A DNA stretch of 64,000 bases from Minwuiaceae bacterium (GCA_028278525.1 JANQEE010000009.1:62001-126000), one strand, 5' to 3'. Shown: positions 24,624-32,901, numbered from the stretch's first letter. A program made the numbers and translations. Notes: generated by a model from the letters alone, not told the origin.

Positions 24624-26000
24624 TCAGGATTGCGCCCAGAGCGTCATCTTCGTGTCGAGCCCTCTGATCTCCAGGCCGTCGTGGCGGGTTAGGTCCGTGA
24701 AGGGCTCGTCGCTGGCGGCTTCGCGGCGGGCGCGGGCGAGCAGGTCGTCGCTGGCGGCGAGCTTGACCGAGAGATTGCGGGTCAGGGCTTCGATGCGGCT
24801 GGCGACGTTGACCGTATTGCCGATCACGGCGAATTCCAGGCGGTTGGCGCCGATGTCGCCGAGGACCGCCGGGCCGTAATGCAGGCCGACGCCGACCTGG
24901 ATCGGCGGCTCGCCGGCCGACGTGCGTTCGGCGTTCCAGGCCGCGACGGATTGCACCATGGCCTGGCCGCAGCGGAGCGCGTTCAACGCGTCCGTGTCGC
25001 CGGCGACCGGCGTGCCGAAGGTCGCCATCAGCCCGTCGCCCAGATATTTGTCCAGGGTGCCGCCGTGGCGGAAGACCTCGTCCTCCATGCGCTGGTGAAA
25101 CTGCCTTAGCGTCTCGATCACATCCTGCGGGGTGCGGTCGGCGGCGTAGCGTGTGAAGCCGACGATGTCGACGAACAGCACGGCGATGTCCTGGGTGCGG
25201 ATCTGCTTCAGCGGCTCGTCGTTCTGCGACAGCTCCTCGACGACGTTCGGCGAGAAGTAGCGGCCGAGGTTGGCGCGCTCGCGTTCCAGCGCGGCATGGC
25301 CCATCAGCAAATCGCCGTAGCGGCGGACGGTCATTGCCAGGGTGACGGCGACGATGAGGAAGACCACGACCTCCTGGACGCGAATGTAAAACAGCAGGTT
25401 GTTCGGATCCATGAATTCGGCCAGCACCGGGTTGTCGCCGAACGTCGCGTAGGCCGCTTCGGTCAGCGCCGGGTCGCCGTCGGACAGGAACCAGATGATG
25501 CCGAGCGCGAGCAGCCAGAGGCCGGTGGTGACCGTGCCCATGCCGCGGATGGTGCGCCAGGAATAGGCCATGGTGCTGCTGGCCAGCAGGACGTAGAAGT
25601 ACTGGAAGCCCTGGCCACGGTATTCCATCGCCAACGGCCAGTCGGTGGTTGAAAACGGGTTCGGCACGACGATAACCACGGTCATCAGCGCCAGGTCGCA
25701 GAACAGCAGCAGCAGTTCGGCCCATGACCGGCCGACGCGGGCGACGCGAAGCTGGCCCCAGGCGATCAGGGCGAAGGCGAGCACCAGCGCCTCGAAGTAG
25801 AGCACTTCGAGCTGGGGATTGATGAACGGCAGCATGACCGCAATGACGGCCAGCGCGGCCCAGCGCGCCTTTACCGCGAGCTCCATACCTTCCCGCTTGT
25901 GGCGTTCCAGCGCCGCCTCGGTGAATTTGCTGTTCGACGAATCGGACGGCTGCGGCGCGGTGTGCGGGCTGAGCACTGTGGTCAGGCTGGATGTGGCCAT
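24624..26000 (-). CDS. Membrane-bound class III adenylate/guanylate cyclase
   Basis: 458 residues. The N-terminal half has about six membrane spans (about 45-215), followed by a short linker with RYFSPNVVEELSQ, typical of the start of many bacterial class III cyclases. The catalytic domain (about 245-430) has both metal aspartates (LFVDIVGFTRYA and KYLGDGLMATFG) and the N-T-V-N-V-A-S-R transition-state segment. The lysine before YLGDG favours ATP, so the product is likely cAMP. The signal sensed by the membrane part is unknown. The gene is apparently alone. Confidence 0.88.
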   Translation of the reverse strand: MATSSLTTVLSPHTAPQPSDSSNSKFTEAALERHKREGMELAVKARWAALAVIAVMLPFINPQLEVLYFEALVLAFALIAWGQLRVARVGRSWAELLLLFCDLALMTVVIVVPNPFSTTDWPLAMEYRGQGFQYFYVLLASSTMAYSWRTIRGMGTVTTGLWLLALGIIWFLSDGDPALTEAAYATFGDNPVLAEFMDPNNLLFYIRVQEVVVFLIVAVTLAMTVRRYGDLLMGHAALERERANLGRYFSPNVVEELSQNDEPLKQIRTQDIAVLFVDIVGFTRYAADRTPQDVIETLRQFHQRMEDEVFRHGGTLDKYLGDGLMATFGTPVAGDTDALNALRCGQAMVQSVAAWNAERTSAGEPPIQVGVGLHYGPAVLGDIGANRLEFAVIGNTVNVASRIEALTRNLSVKLAASDDLLARARREAASDEPFTDLTRHDGLEIRGLDTKMTLWAQS

Positions 26001-26054
26001 GTTCCCTCACCTTGAGCTGTGTCGGAAGGCTGCCGGATATTAGTGTCTGTTCAA

Positions 26055-26178
26055 AAATGCGTCGTCAGACGCATTTGTGGGTGCCTAGCCGGCCCGCTCT
26101 CCCGTCGGGATTCCTCTGTTTGGGCCAAGCCGGCCCGCTCCCCCGTCATGATTCCTCTGTTGCGGCCTGGCCGGCCCC
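26055..26178. repeat. Tandem half-copies of the long palindromic repeat (copy D)
   Basis: A 9-bp hairpin, AAATGCGTC-GTCA-GACGCATTT (26055-26076), is followed by three successive left arms of the palindrome family (AGCCGGCCCGCTC-like, at about 26087, 26128 and 26168) with a spacing of about 41 bases. They are separated by ATTCCTCTGTT-type spacers also seen beside copy A. No right arm is present, so the large hairpin cannot form here. It fills the gap between the cyclase and the gene at 26201. Confidence 0.6.
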
Positions 26179-26200
26179 GCTGCCGGCAACGGCGTTTCCG

Positions 26201-26647
26201 TCAGGAACCGGCCTCGTCCACGGCATCGCTTACCGCGTCGCTGAGGGCGCCGAAGGCTTCCGCGAAACCGTCTTTTATGTCGGCCCAGGCCTCGCCCGTG
26301 CTTTCGCCCAATCGGTCGAGCCTGGCGGCCGCCTCCGTGCGCAGTTCAATCAGACGCGCCTTCTGCCGTCGCCAATCCTCGCGGGTCTCGGCACTGACGT
26401 CCTGCGCGGTGTCGGAGATCTTGCGGTCAAGCTTCTCGATTTGGCGGTCCACGCCGTCGAGCATCTCGCGGCCCTGGGCCGTGGCCTTGTCTTTCTGCTC
26501 GACCGTGAAGTCTTTCATCGCGTCCAGCGCCTCGCCGGCTTCCTGTTTAACGTCATCCGCGCTGCCGGCCATGGCCGGCATACCGGCCAGCGGGAAGATC
26601 GCGGCACCGACAATCAAAACGCTGCGAATGGCAAACGGCATTGTCAT
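26201..26647 (-). CDS. Small secreted helical protein
   Basis: 148 residues with a signal peptide (about 1-27, ending GMPAMAGS) and an AAGAGGAG ribosome-binding sequence before the ATG. The mature part is one long amphipathic charged helix region (about 30-140) with heptad-like spacing (DRQIEKLDRKI, ETREDWRRQKARLIELRTEAAARLDRL), probably a coiled coil. It resembles stress-related apolipoprotein or TIGR-type helical proteins of the periplasm, but no family can be named. It is transcribed alone. Confidence 0.7.
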   Translation of the reverse strand: MTMPFAIRSVLIVGAAIFPLAGMPAMAGSADDVKQEAGEALDAMKDFTVEQKDKATAQGREMLDGVDRQIEKLDRKISDTAQDVSAETREDWRRQKARLIELRTEAAARLDRLGESTGEAWADIKDGFAEAFGALSDAVSDAVDEAGS

Positions 26648-26772
26648 GGTCTCCTCTTCCGGGGTTGGACAACTGCGCGCCTATGGTACAGCAGCGGCGG
26701 CGGCAGGGCAGTCGGATATCGCGTCGTGGACAAAGATTTGAGCAACGGTTCGAGCGGCCAACGCGCCGGGTT

Positions 26773-27441
26773 CTACAGCCCGAGAACACCGGGCAGGCCG
26801 CCGAGGTCGGGGATTTCGTGGTAGCCGTAGCCGGGCACGGAGGGCTCGTAGCCGCGGTTGACGTAGACCTTGTTTTCGATGCGGAGGGCGTGCGCCGGCA
26901 TGAGGTCGTAGCGCAGGCTGGACGAGACGTGCAGCACGTCCGACGGGCCGCAGCCCAGTTGGTCGAACATGTATTCGAAGGCGCGAAAGCGGGGTTTATA
27001 GGCCCCGGCCTGCTGGGCCGTGAAGACGGCGTGGAACGGCGCGCCGAGCTTGTCGACGTTCGATTGAATCTGGTCGTCCGAGGCGTTCGACAGGATCACC
27101 AGCGAGTAATGCTCGGCGACGCGGGCGAGCGGCGCCGGCACGTCCGGATGGGGGCCCCAATTGGGGATGTCGTCGTAGTAGAAGCGCGCCTCCGTGTCGG
27201 CAAAGTCGATGCCCCAGGCCCGGCAGGTGCGGCCGACGGCGTTCGCGATCACCCGGTCGTAGGGTTTCCAGTCGCCGAGGATCTCGTCGAAGCGGTAGGA
27301 CGCGAAGTCTTCGATAAACCGGTCCATCCGGTCGGCGGGAACCCGGTCCTTGAACATCTCTGCTGCGATCCGGCTCATCTGGAACCAGGTCAGGGTGCCG
27401 TAGCAGTCGAAGGTGATGTATTTCGGCCGGAACTGCGTCAT
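26773..27441 (-). CDS. HAD-superfamily (S)-2-haloacid dehalogenase-like hydrolase (type II)
   Basis: 222 residues from the ATG at 27441, which has GAGGAGA upstream; the longer frame adds unrelated residues. Motif I is FDCYGTLTWF with the nucleophilic Asp, motif II is VILSNAS, motif III is AGAYKPRFRAFEYM with the Lys, and motif IV is VSSSLRYDLMPA. These match type II haloacid dehalogenases, which hydrolyse 2-haloalkanoic acids to 2-hydroxy acids. Whether the natural substrate is halogenated is not certain, as many members act on other compounds. Confidence 0.85.
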   Translation of the reverse strand: MTQFRPKYITFDCYGTLTWFQMSRIAAEMFKDRVPADRMDRFIEDFASYRFDEILGDWKPYDRVIANAVGRTCRAWGIDFADTEARFYYDDIPNWGPHPDVPAPLARVAEHYSLVILSNASDDQIQSNVDKLGAPFHAVFTAQQAGAYKPRFRAFEYMFDQLGCGPSDVLHVSSSLRYDLMPAHALRIENKVYVNRGYEPSVPGYGYHEIPDLGGLPGVLGL

Positions 27442-27494
27442 CGTGATCTCCTCGCTGCCATGTTCCCGGATTTCAGGAGGTTTGGACTTCAGAG

Positions 27495-27839
27495 ATGTCG
27501 GAGACCCTGTTTTCGTACGGAACACTTCGAAAGGCCAGCGTTCAGTTGGATTTGTTCGGGCGGCCTTTGACCGGCGCGGCGGACGCCCTGGAAAACTACC
27601 GGCTTGCGCCGATCGAGATTACGGACGCGGCGTTCCTGGCGAGAGGCGAACAGAAACGGCAAATGACGCTGGTTGCTTCCGATGACGGCGGCGACGTTGT
27701 CGAGGGAATGGTCTTCGAGGTTACGGCGGAAGAACTGTTGGTGGCGGACACATACGAGCCGGACAATTACGAGAGAGTGAAGGTGACGCTTCGGTCCGGC
27801 AAAAAAGCCTGGATTTATACGGCGGCCGATTCAACGTAG
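27495..27839 (+). CDS. Gamma-glutamylcyclotransferase-like protein
   Basis: 114 residues. The start MSETLFSYGTLRKASVQLDLFG carries the Y-G-T-L-R substrate loop of the GGCT/AIG2 fold, and EELLVADTYEPDNYER contains the acidic residue and D-x-Y-E-P-x-x-Y-x-R pattern found at the end of the catalytic pocket. It likely cleaves gamma-glutamyl or related amides. It is divergent from the HAD gene and shares its intergenic region of 54 bases. Confidence 0.85.
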   Translation: MSETLFSYGTLRKASVQLDLFGRPLTGAADALENYRLAPIEITDAAFLARGEQKRQMTLVASDDGGDVVEGMVFEVTAEELLVADTYEPDNYERVKVTLRSGKKAWIYTAADST

Positions 27840-28119
27840 CCAAATGCCGGCGCATGAGGATTGTCGGGAGAATCTGGACCGCCGCCCCGAATTCCGTCGG
27901 CGATTCTTACATAGAAAATGCGGGCCGGCATGTTCCGAAGTGCGGTTCCGCGCCGGTCGAAACCTGACAAGACGCTGTTTCCAAAAGCAGCACCTCGTCC
28001 GAGGCGAAGATGCGCCGCGTACAATTCGCGAGACCGAGTGTCGGCCGATTTTACAGATCCGGGACGGCGCGGTTCTTGATGCGGACCGCATATCGCAGAA
28101 AACCTCGGCTCTTCACAAA

Positions 28120-28135
28120 TGGCACGAAGCTTGCT
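28120..28135 (+). promoter_or_regulatory. Sigma-54 promoter
   Basis: TGGCACG-AAGC-TTGCT is an exact match to the sigma-54 -24/-12 consensus with the required spacing of GG and GC. It is 57 bases before the PEP-CTERM-like gene and followed by an AT-rich start region. The gene-free stretch 27840-28191 otherwise shows no other feature I could support; an enhancer site for an RpoN activator would be expected in it. Confidence 0.75.
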
Positions 28136-28191
28136 AAAAAATACTTCACTAGTGAATCTTCTAATAGCGTGGTACGTGAAAGGGCAAAAAC

Positions 28192-28743
28192 ATGCTTGGA
28201 AAACTACGATGGATCCTGCCCGTTCTGCTCGGCTCGGCCGTTATGGCGACCGCGGGAACGGCAAACGCGTCGCTGATTGGCGACGAGGTTACCTATACAT
28301 ACGAAAATCCCGCCAGCCCAGCTTCTAATTTCGGTCCCATTCCGGCGATCGTAGGCGCTGGCGTCGAATTTCCGTTCGAGATATCCGCCGACGTCGACGC
28401 ATCGAGCATCGATTTCTTGACGCCTTTTGACGGGCTTATTTTCGGATCTGTGGAAATAACCATCGGAGATCTTGACTGGGTCGGAGTGCTCGGAGAAATC
28501 GTCGACATTGAGCTGACCTTCCTCGATCCGAATGTCGAGGCGGATGTGAGCTTCACGGCTGATAGCGTGACGTTCAATTTGGCCAGCGGCTCAATCGACC
28601 AATCCGGCGTTTTTGCATCGATCGAACTCATCACCAAGCATGTCTCGGGCGCCGACGTTCCCGCGCCCGGCATGCTGGCCCTGCTCGGCCTCGGCCTTGC
28701 GGGCCTCGGCTACGCGCGGCGCAGGCGGACCAGCGCGGCGTAA
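28192..28743 (+). CDS. Secreted PEP-CTERM-type protein under sigma-54 control
   Basis: 183 residues with a signal peptide (about 1-25, ending GTANASL). The mature part is beta-rich and acidic, without a recognised domain. The end is a typical tripartite signal: VPAPGMLALLGLGLAGLGYARRRR, starting with a P-A-P variant of P-E-P, a hydrophobic span and arginines. Exosortase would process it and anchor or release it, probably to the surface. Its sigma-54 promoter fits the known link between PEP-CTERM genes and the PrsK/PrsR-RpoN regulation described for this system; no regulator is in the window. Confidence 0.8.
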   Translation: MLGKLRWILPVLLGSAVMATAGTANASLIGDEVTYTYENPASPASNFGPIPAIVGAGVEFPFEISADVDASSIDFLTPFDGLIFGSVEITIGDLDWVGVLGEIVDIELTFLDPNVEADVSFTADSVTFNLASGSIDQSGVFASIELITKHVSGADVPAPGMLALLGLGLAGLGYARRRRTSAA

Positions 28744-28870
28744 AGCCATCGGACGGTTCGGTTCCGGGGGCGTGGCAGGACGGCCATGTCCCCGGAGCGG
28801 ATACCGTTGGCGGAGGCGCCGCGCCGAACCGTGCGGCCACCCTTGGATAGAACGTCCGCCGCCGGTAGCG

Positions 28871-28890
28871 CAATTACCCCGAGGTAATTG
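28871..28890. promoter_or_regulatory. Palindromic operator upstream of the efflux gene promoter
   Basis: CAATTACC-CCGA-GGTAATTG: perfect 8-bp arms, 4-base centre, ending 11 bases before the -35 hexamer at 28902. This is the layout of a regulator-binding site next to a promoter. The regulator is not obvious in the window. Confidence 0.6.
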
Positions 28891-28901
28891 ACGGGCCGGG
28901 A

Positions 28902-28930
28902 TTGACGCGCGCCGACACGACGCTTAGCGT
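28902..28930 (+). promoter_or_regulatory. Promoter of the leader peptide and efflux gene
   Basis: TTGACG (28902-28907), 17 bases, TAGCGT (28925-28930). The transcript would start near 28937 and carry AGGAG at 28945-28949 just before the leader ATG. Confidence 0.6.
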
Positions 28931-28958
28931 GCCTTCCGCAATTCAGGAGCATTTCAAC

Positions 28959-29006
28959 ATGATTGTCGCAATCGTCGTGGTAGGGAGCTGGCGCATGGAC
29001 CGGTGA
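28959..29006 (+). CDS. Leader peptide of an attenuator, Ile/Val-rich
   Basis: Fifteen codons, MIVAIVVVGSWRMDR, ATG at 28959 and TGA at 29004, with AGGAG nine bases upstream. Six of residues 2-8 are Ile or Val, the hallmark of ribosome-stalling leaders that sense branched-chain aminoacyl-tRNA (as with ilv operons), plus one Trp. It lies between a good promoter and a strong terminator (29032-29060), and the downstream gene is an efflux pump, not a biosynthesis gene. Confidence 0.7.
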   Translation: MIVAIVVVGSWRMDR

Positions 29007-29060
29007 CGGTGACCGTGCCGTCGACCCATGCGCCCCCGACTGGTTCGGGGGCTTTTTTTT
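28991..29060 (+). terminator. Transcription attenuator before the efflux gene
   Basis: The terminator hairpin is GCCCCCGA (29032-29039), loop CTGGT, TCGGGGGC (29045-29052) followed by eight T (29053-29060). An upstream segment GCGCATGG (28991-28998, within the leader's last codons) is complementary to CCATGCGC (29026-29033), which overlaps the 5' side of the terminator stem by two bases. The two pairings compete only slightly, so other antiterminator pairings may matter. A ribosome stalled on the Ile/Val codons would leave 28991-28998 free; one ending at the TGA would cover it. Confidence 0.75.
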
Positions 29061-29098
29061 ATGCCTGTTTCCGACCGTCGCCCGGCAGAGAGGAGCCG

Positions 29099-30295
29099 AT
29101 GTTTTACGCCGCCGCCAGCCCGCCGATGCTGTTCACGCTGATCCTGCTTTGCGGATCGTCGGTGCTGTCGCTCAACATGTTTCTGCCGTCGCTGTCGGCG
29201 ATGGCCGCGGAGTTCAAAGTCGATTATGCGGTGATGAGCCTGTCGGTCGCCGGATACCTGGCGGTCACGGCGGCCTTGCAACTGATCATCGGGCCGCTTT
29301 CGGACCGGTTCGGGCGGCGGCCGGTGCTGCTGGCGGCGCTGGCGATCTTCACGGCCGCCTCGCTGGTCTGCGCGTTCACCACGGATATCCGCGTGTTCCT
29401 CGCCTTTCGCGCGGTGCAGGGGGCGATAATCGCCGGGTGGACCCTGTCGATCGCCGTGATCCGCGACACCGCGCCGCCGCAGGAGGCGGCGAGTTTGATG
29501 GGTTACGTCAGCATGGCGATGGCGGTCGCGCCCATGCTGGGCCCGGTGCTGGGCGGGGCGCTGGACGCGCTGTTCGGCTGGCGCACCAGTTTCCTTACCT
29601 ATGCCGGCCTGGGGCTCGCGGCCTTCGCGCTCTGCTGGGCCGACCTGGGCGAGACCAATAAGACGCCGTCGAAGACCTTCGCGGCGCAGTTCAGGACCTA
29701 TCCGGCGCTGCTCCGGTCGCGCCGTTTTTGGGGCTACGCGCTCTGCATGGCGGTCTCCATCGGCGCGTTCCACGCGTTCCTTGCGGGCGCGCCGCTGGTC
29801 GCGACCGGGATCTACGGCATGTCGACGGCCACGCTGGGTTTCTGCATGGGGACCATTACGGCGGGTTTCATGTTCGGCAGCTTCCTGTCGGGACGGCTGG
29901 CCCGACGGTACGCGCTGACCACGATGATGCTCGTCGGGCGGACGGTCGCCTGCACGGGCCTTCTGGCGGGGCTGGCGCTGCTGGCCGGCGGGCTGACGCA
30001 TGTGGCGCTGATCTTCGGCGCGACGATCTTCGTCGGGATCGGCAACGGCCTGACCACGCCGAGCGCCAGCGCCGGCGCATTGTCGGTCCGGCCGGAGCTG
30101 GCGGGCAGCGCGGCGGGCCTGATCGGCGCGCTGACGGCCGCCGGCGGCGCGGCGCTGACGCAAATCACCGGCGCGGTGCTGACCGCGGAGAACGGCGCGC
30201 ACGGACTGCTGATCATCATGCTGTTGGCGTCGCTGACCGGCTTGCTCGCCGCGCTGTATGTGCGTTGGGTGGACGGCAAGGAAGCACGCGCTTGA
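29099..30295 (+). CDS. MFS efflux transporter, Bcr/CflA family
   Basis: About 398 residues from the ATG at 29099 behind GAGGAG; a longer frame starting at 29003 is not used, because it would run through the attenuator. Twelve membrane spans. The MFS loop motif GPLSDRFGRRPVLLA lies near residue 62, and a LAFRAVQGAIIAGWTLSIAVIRD block near residue 105 is characteristic of 12-span drug:H+ antiporters such as Bcr and CflA. It exports a small molecule using the proton gradient. Control by an Ile/Val leader suggests its substrate or need is linked to branched-chain amino acid or translation status. Confidence 0.9.
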   Translation: MFYAAASPPMLFTLILLCGSSVLSLNMFLPSLSAMAAEFKVDYAVMSLSVAGYLAVTAALQLIIGPLSDRFGRRPVLLAALAIFTAASLVCAFTTDIRVFLAFRAVQGAIIAGWTLSIAVIRDTAPPQEAASLMGYVSMAMAVAPMLGPVLGGALDALFGWRTSFLTYAGLGLAAFALCWADLGETNKTPSKTFAAQFRTYPALLRSRRFWGYALCMAVSIGAFHAFLAGAPLVATGIYGMSTATLGFCMGTITAGFMFGSFLSGRLARRYALTTMMLVGRTVACTGLLAGLALLAGGLTHVALIFGATIFVGIGNGLTTPSASAGALSVRPELAGSAAGLIGALTAAGGAALTQITGAVLTAENGAHGLLIIMLLASLTGLLAALYVRWVDGKEARA

Positions 30296-30395
30296 CGATA
30301 CACATCGAACGTATCACGATCCCGCCACAATCGCGCCCGCATGCTGGCGCAATCTGCCGACAGAAGTAAGTCCGCGGATTGCTGGGGGAAGAGCA

Positions 30396-32249
30396 TTGCA
30401 GGACGCAGAAGGAACAGGCCGCTTGTCGACCCGATCTTGGACCGCGACGATTGTCGCGCTCGCCGCCGGGATCGGGCTGGCGCTCTACGCCACGGCGGCG
30501 TTCCTGGACTCCGCTGCCTGGGTTTTCGGGATCGTGCTGGGGCTGTCGATCGGCGGCATGGCGTTCGTGTTGAGCGCAACGCCGCAACGCTGGCGCCTGC
30601 CGGGAGCGGCCTCTCTCGTCATCGTCGGCGTCATCGCGGTCGCCGTCGCCGGCTCGTTGGCGCGATTCTACGCAATCCACACCGGGCAGGACTACGCGAC
30701 ACCGATAAAGCTGGCGATCCAATGCGTCCTGTTCGGCCTTATCGCAATCACTTTCGTGCAAGCCCGGCAGAGCGGCAAGGATTGCCGTGGGACGACGGGC
30801 CGCTTTCCCATCGCCTACGAGCATTTTGCCGGCCATGCCTGGCGGAACGGCCTTATCGTCGCGACTAGTCTCTGGTTCGCCGGACTGTTTTGGGTGCTGG
30901 TGTGGTTGTTCGCGACTCTCCTGCGCCGGATGGCGCTGCCCGACATCCCCTATCCCGCCGCGTGGCCGCCGTTCATTCCGGCCCTGTCCTGCGGAGCGTT
31001 CGCGCTTTGCGTTCTGCTGATCCGACGGCACGAACAGATTGTTGCCGTGACCCGCAACATCGCTTTCGGCCTATTCACCGCCCTGGTGCCTGTCTTCCTG
31101 ATCCTGTCGGCGGGCGTGCTCACCATTCTACTGTTGGGCAAGTTCCTGCACATGGCCTACGCGGTCAGCGCCTCGGCCGCCCTGATTGGGCTGGTCGGTC
31201 TCGGACTGTTTTCGGTCAACACCGCGACCATCCTGATCGTGCTGGTCGGCTTCGGCCTGATCGCGGTCAACGCCGTCATCCGCGACCGGAAAGCGAAAGA
31301 CCGGCCATCCGTATTCATGCAGGTCAGCGCGGTGCTGCTGTTACCCTTGCTGCTGCTGTTCGCCGGGTTCGCGGTCCATGCCGTCGCGCTGCGCATCGAC
31401 CAATACGGCCTGACTCCCGACCGTATCTTCGGGGCAGTCACAACGGGCGTCCTGTTACTCTGGTGCCTGGGGTTCCTGGCCTGCCTCGTCGCGGGGCGGC
31501 GCTGGGCGATCTATTGCCGGCGGGTCAACATCGCCATGGCGCTGACCATCGCCGGCCTTACCCTGACCCTGCAGACCCCCCTCGCCGACCCCTATCGACT
31601 GAGCGCGGAAAGCCAGTACCGGCGCCTTACGGACGGCGTCGCCGACCCCAAGCGTTTCGACTACCGATACCTGCAATCGAAGCTGGGCGCGGCCGGCTGG
31701 AAAGCCTTGCGGCGGATCGCGGAAGATAGCGGAAAAGCCGACCCCGCGGTTGTTGCCGAGCACCTCGACGATCTGCACGACCACACCAAAGCGTGGACCT
31801 TGCCGCTCACTCCGGAGGAAAACGACTGGAGCGTCAGGGCGGGGGCGGCGTTGGCCGACGCGGACCGCGTCCGGCGCGTGCCGGCAACGCTTACCCTGCC
31901 GGAAGACATTGGGGCCGACACGTTCCACGAGCACATGGCGCGCGAGGTCGTCGGCTGCGGCATTCCCGGCCGGTTCGAATGCCTGATTACCCCTGTCGAC
32001 GTAACGGACGCGCCGGGTAGCGAGTTTCTGCTGGGCTACAGGGACGGAGACGGCACCCTGACGCTTCTGCTGCTGGAGAGACTGGCTAACGTCGGCGGCT
32101 GGCATGCCGATGTGGTGCTGACCAGATGGAAGGGAGACGCGCTTTGGTCCGCCCTAATGCGCCAGGACATTCAAGCGGTGCCGCCACGCCGCAAGAACCT
32201 GAGGGTCGGCGACGAGACGATCGAGCTGTATCAACGATACGACCATTGA
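30396..32249 (+). CDS. DUF4153-like multi-span membrane protein
   Basis: About 617 residues from a TTG at 30396, preceded by GGGGGAAG; no better start is close. Many hydrophobic segments (about 12 between residues 15 and 430), with alternating periplasmic and cytoplasmic loops. The final 180 residues are soluble and contain RFDYRYLQSKLGAAGWKALRRIA, as in members of the DUF4153 group. Function is unknown. It follows the efflux gene by 100 bases in the same direction and may be transcribed with it. Confidence 0.75.
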   Translation: MQDAEGTGRLSTRSWTATIVALAAGIGLALYATAAFLDSAAWVFGIVLGLSIGGMAFVLSATPQRWRLPGAASLVIVGVIAVAVAGSLARFYAIHTGQDYATPIKLAIQCVLFGLIAITFVQARQSGKDCRGTTGRFPIAYEHFAGHAWRNGLIVATSLWFAGLFWVLVWLFATLLRRMALPDIPYPAAWPPFIPALSCGAFALCVLLIRRHEQIVAVTRNIAFGLFTALVPVFLILSAGVLTILLLGKFLHMAYAVSASAALIGLVGLGLFSVNTATILIVLVGFGLIAVNAVIRDRKAKDRPSVFMQVSAVLLLPLLLLFAGFAVHAVALRIDQYGLTPDRIFGAVTTGVLLLWCLGFLACLVAGRRWAIYCRRVNIAMALTIAGLTLTLQTPLADPYRLSAESQYRRLTDGVADPKRFDYRYLQSKLGAAGWKALRRIAEDSGKADPAVVAEHLDDLHDHTKAWTLPLTPEENDWSVRAGAALADADRVRRVPATLTLPEDIGADTFHEHMAREVVGCGIPGRFECLITPVDVTDAPGSEFLLGYRDGDGTLTLLLLERLANVGGWHADVVLTRWKGDALWSALMRQDIQAVPPRRKNLRVGDETIELYQRYDH

Positions 32250-32277
32250 CGCAATTCAGCTGGCGGCGGCAATGCCG

Positions 32278-32901
32278 TCACTCGGGGTTGGCCGGCATCG
32301 CCGCGTCGTCGAGTTCCACGGCACGACGATAGGCGTCGCGGTCGGCGACCAGCGCCGCATATTCGGCGAAGCCCGGGCGGGACTCGATGGAGCCGAAATG
32401 CAGGCCCCAGCCGACGCTGGCGCCGATATAGACGTCGGCGGCGGTGAAGCGGTCGCCGGCAATGTAGCCGCCGCCCGCCAACGCGTGCTCCATGGTGTCC
32501 ATCACCGCCTTGAACGTGCCGTAGCCGGCCATCCGTTGCTTGTCGGCCGGCACCTCGACGCCGAGCGCGCGGTTCACAACCGCCTGCTCCAGCGGCCCGG
32601 CGGCGAAGAACAGCCAGCGGTAATAGGCGCCGCGGGCGTCGAGCGGCGGCGCGAGGCCGGCTTCGGGAAAGGCGTCGGCGAGGTAAGCGCAGATTGCGGC
32701 GCATTCGGTGACGACCGTATCGCCGTGGCTGATTGCCGGCACCTTGCCCATCGGGTTGATCGCCAGGTAATCGGGCGCCTTCATGGTGGTGCCGTATTCG
32801 AGCAGTTCGGTGCGGTAGGGCTGGCCGACCTCCTCCAGCATCCAACGGACGATGCGGCCGCGCGACATCGGGTTGGTGTAGAAGACGAGCTCTTTGGACA
32901 T
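32278..32901 (-). CDS. Glutathione S-transferase
   Basis: About 207 residues from the ATG at 32901, the normal start of the thioredoxin-like domain (KELVFYTNPMSRGRIVRWMLEEVG). That domain (1-80) contains the conserved cis-proline region (KVPAISHGDTVVTECAAICAYLAD, with the V-P and the glutathione-binding E-S/E-C pair). The helical C-terminal domain (90-200) includes IAGDRFTAADVYIG. It conjugates or handles glutathione-linked compounds in the cytoplasm. Substrate unknown. Confidence 0.9.
   Translation of the reverse strand: MSKELVFYTNPMSRGRIVRWMLEEVGQPYRTELLEYGTTMKAPDYLAINPMGKVPAISHGDTVVTECAAICAYLADAFPEAGLAPPLDARGAYYRWLFFAAGPLEQAVVNRALGVEVPADKQRMAGYGTFKAVMDTMEHALAGGGYIAGDRFTAADVYIGASVGWGLHFGSIESRPGFAEYAALVADRDAYRRAVELDDAAMPANPE

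Noticed and set aside
26087-26178. Regular repeats that look like a tiny CRISPR array
   Set aside because: The repeats are degenerate half-arms of the dispersed palindrome family, spacers are similar to each other and no cas gene is near.
29003-29098. Extended N-terminus of the efflux gene
   Set aside because: It would run through the leader stop, terminator and T-run; the ATG at 29099 has a GAGGAG ribosome-binding sequence and a normal first span.
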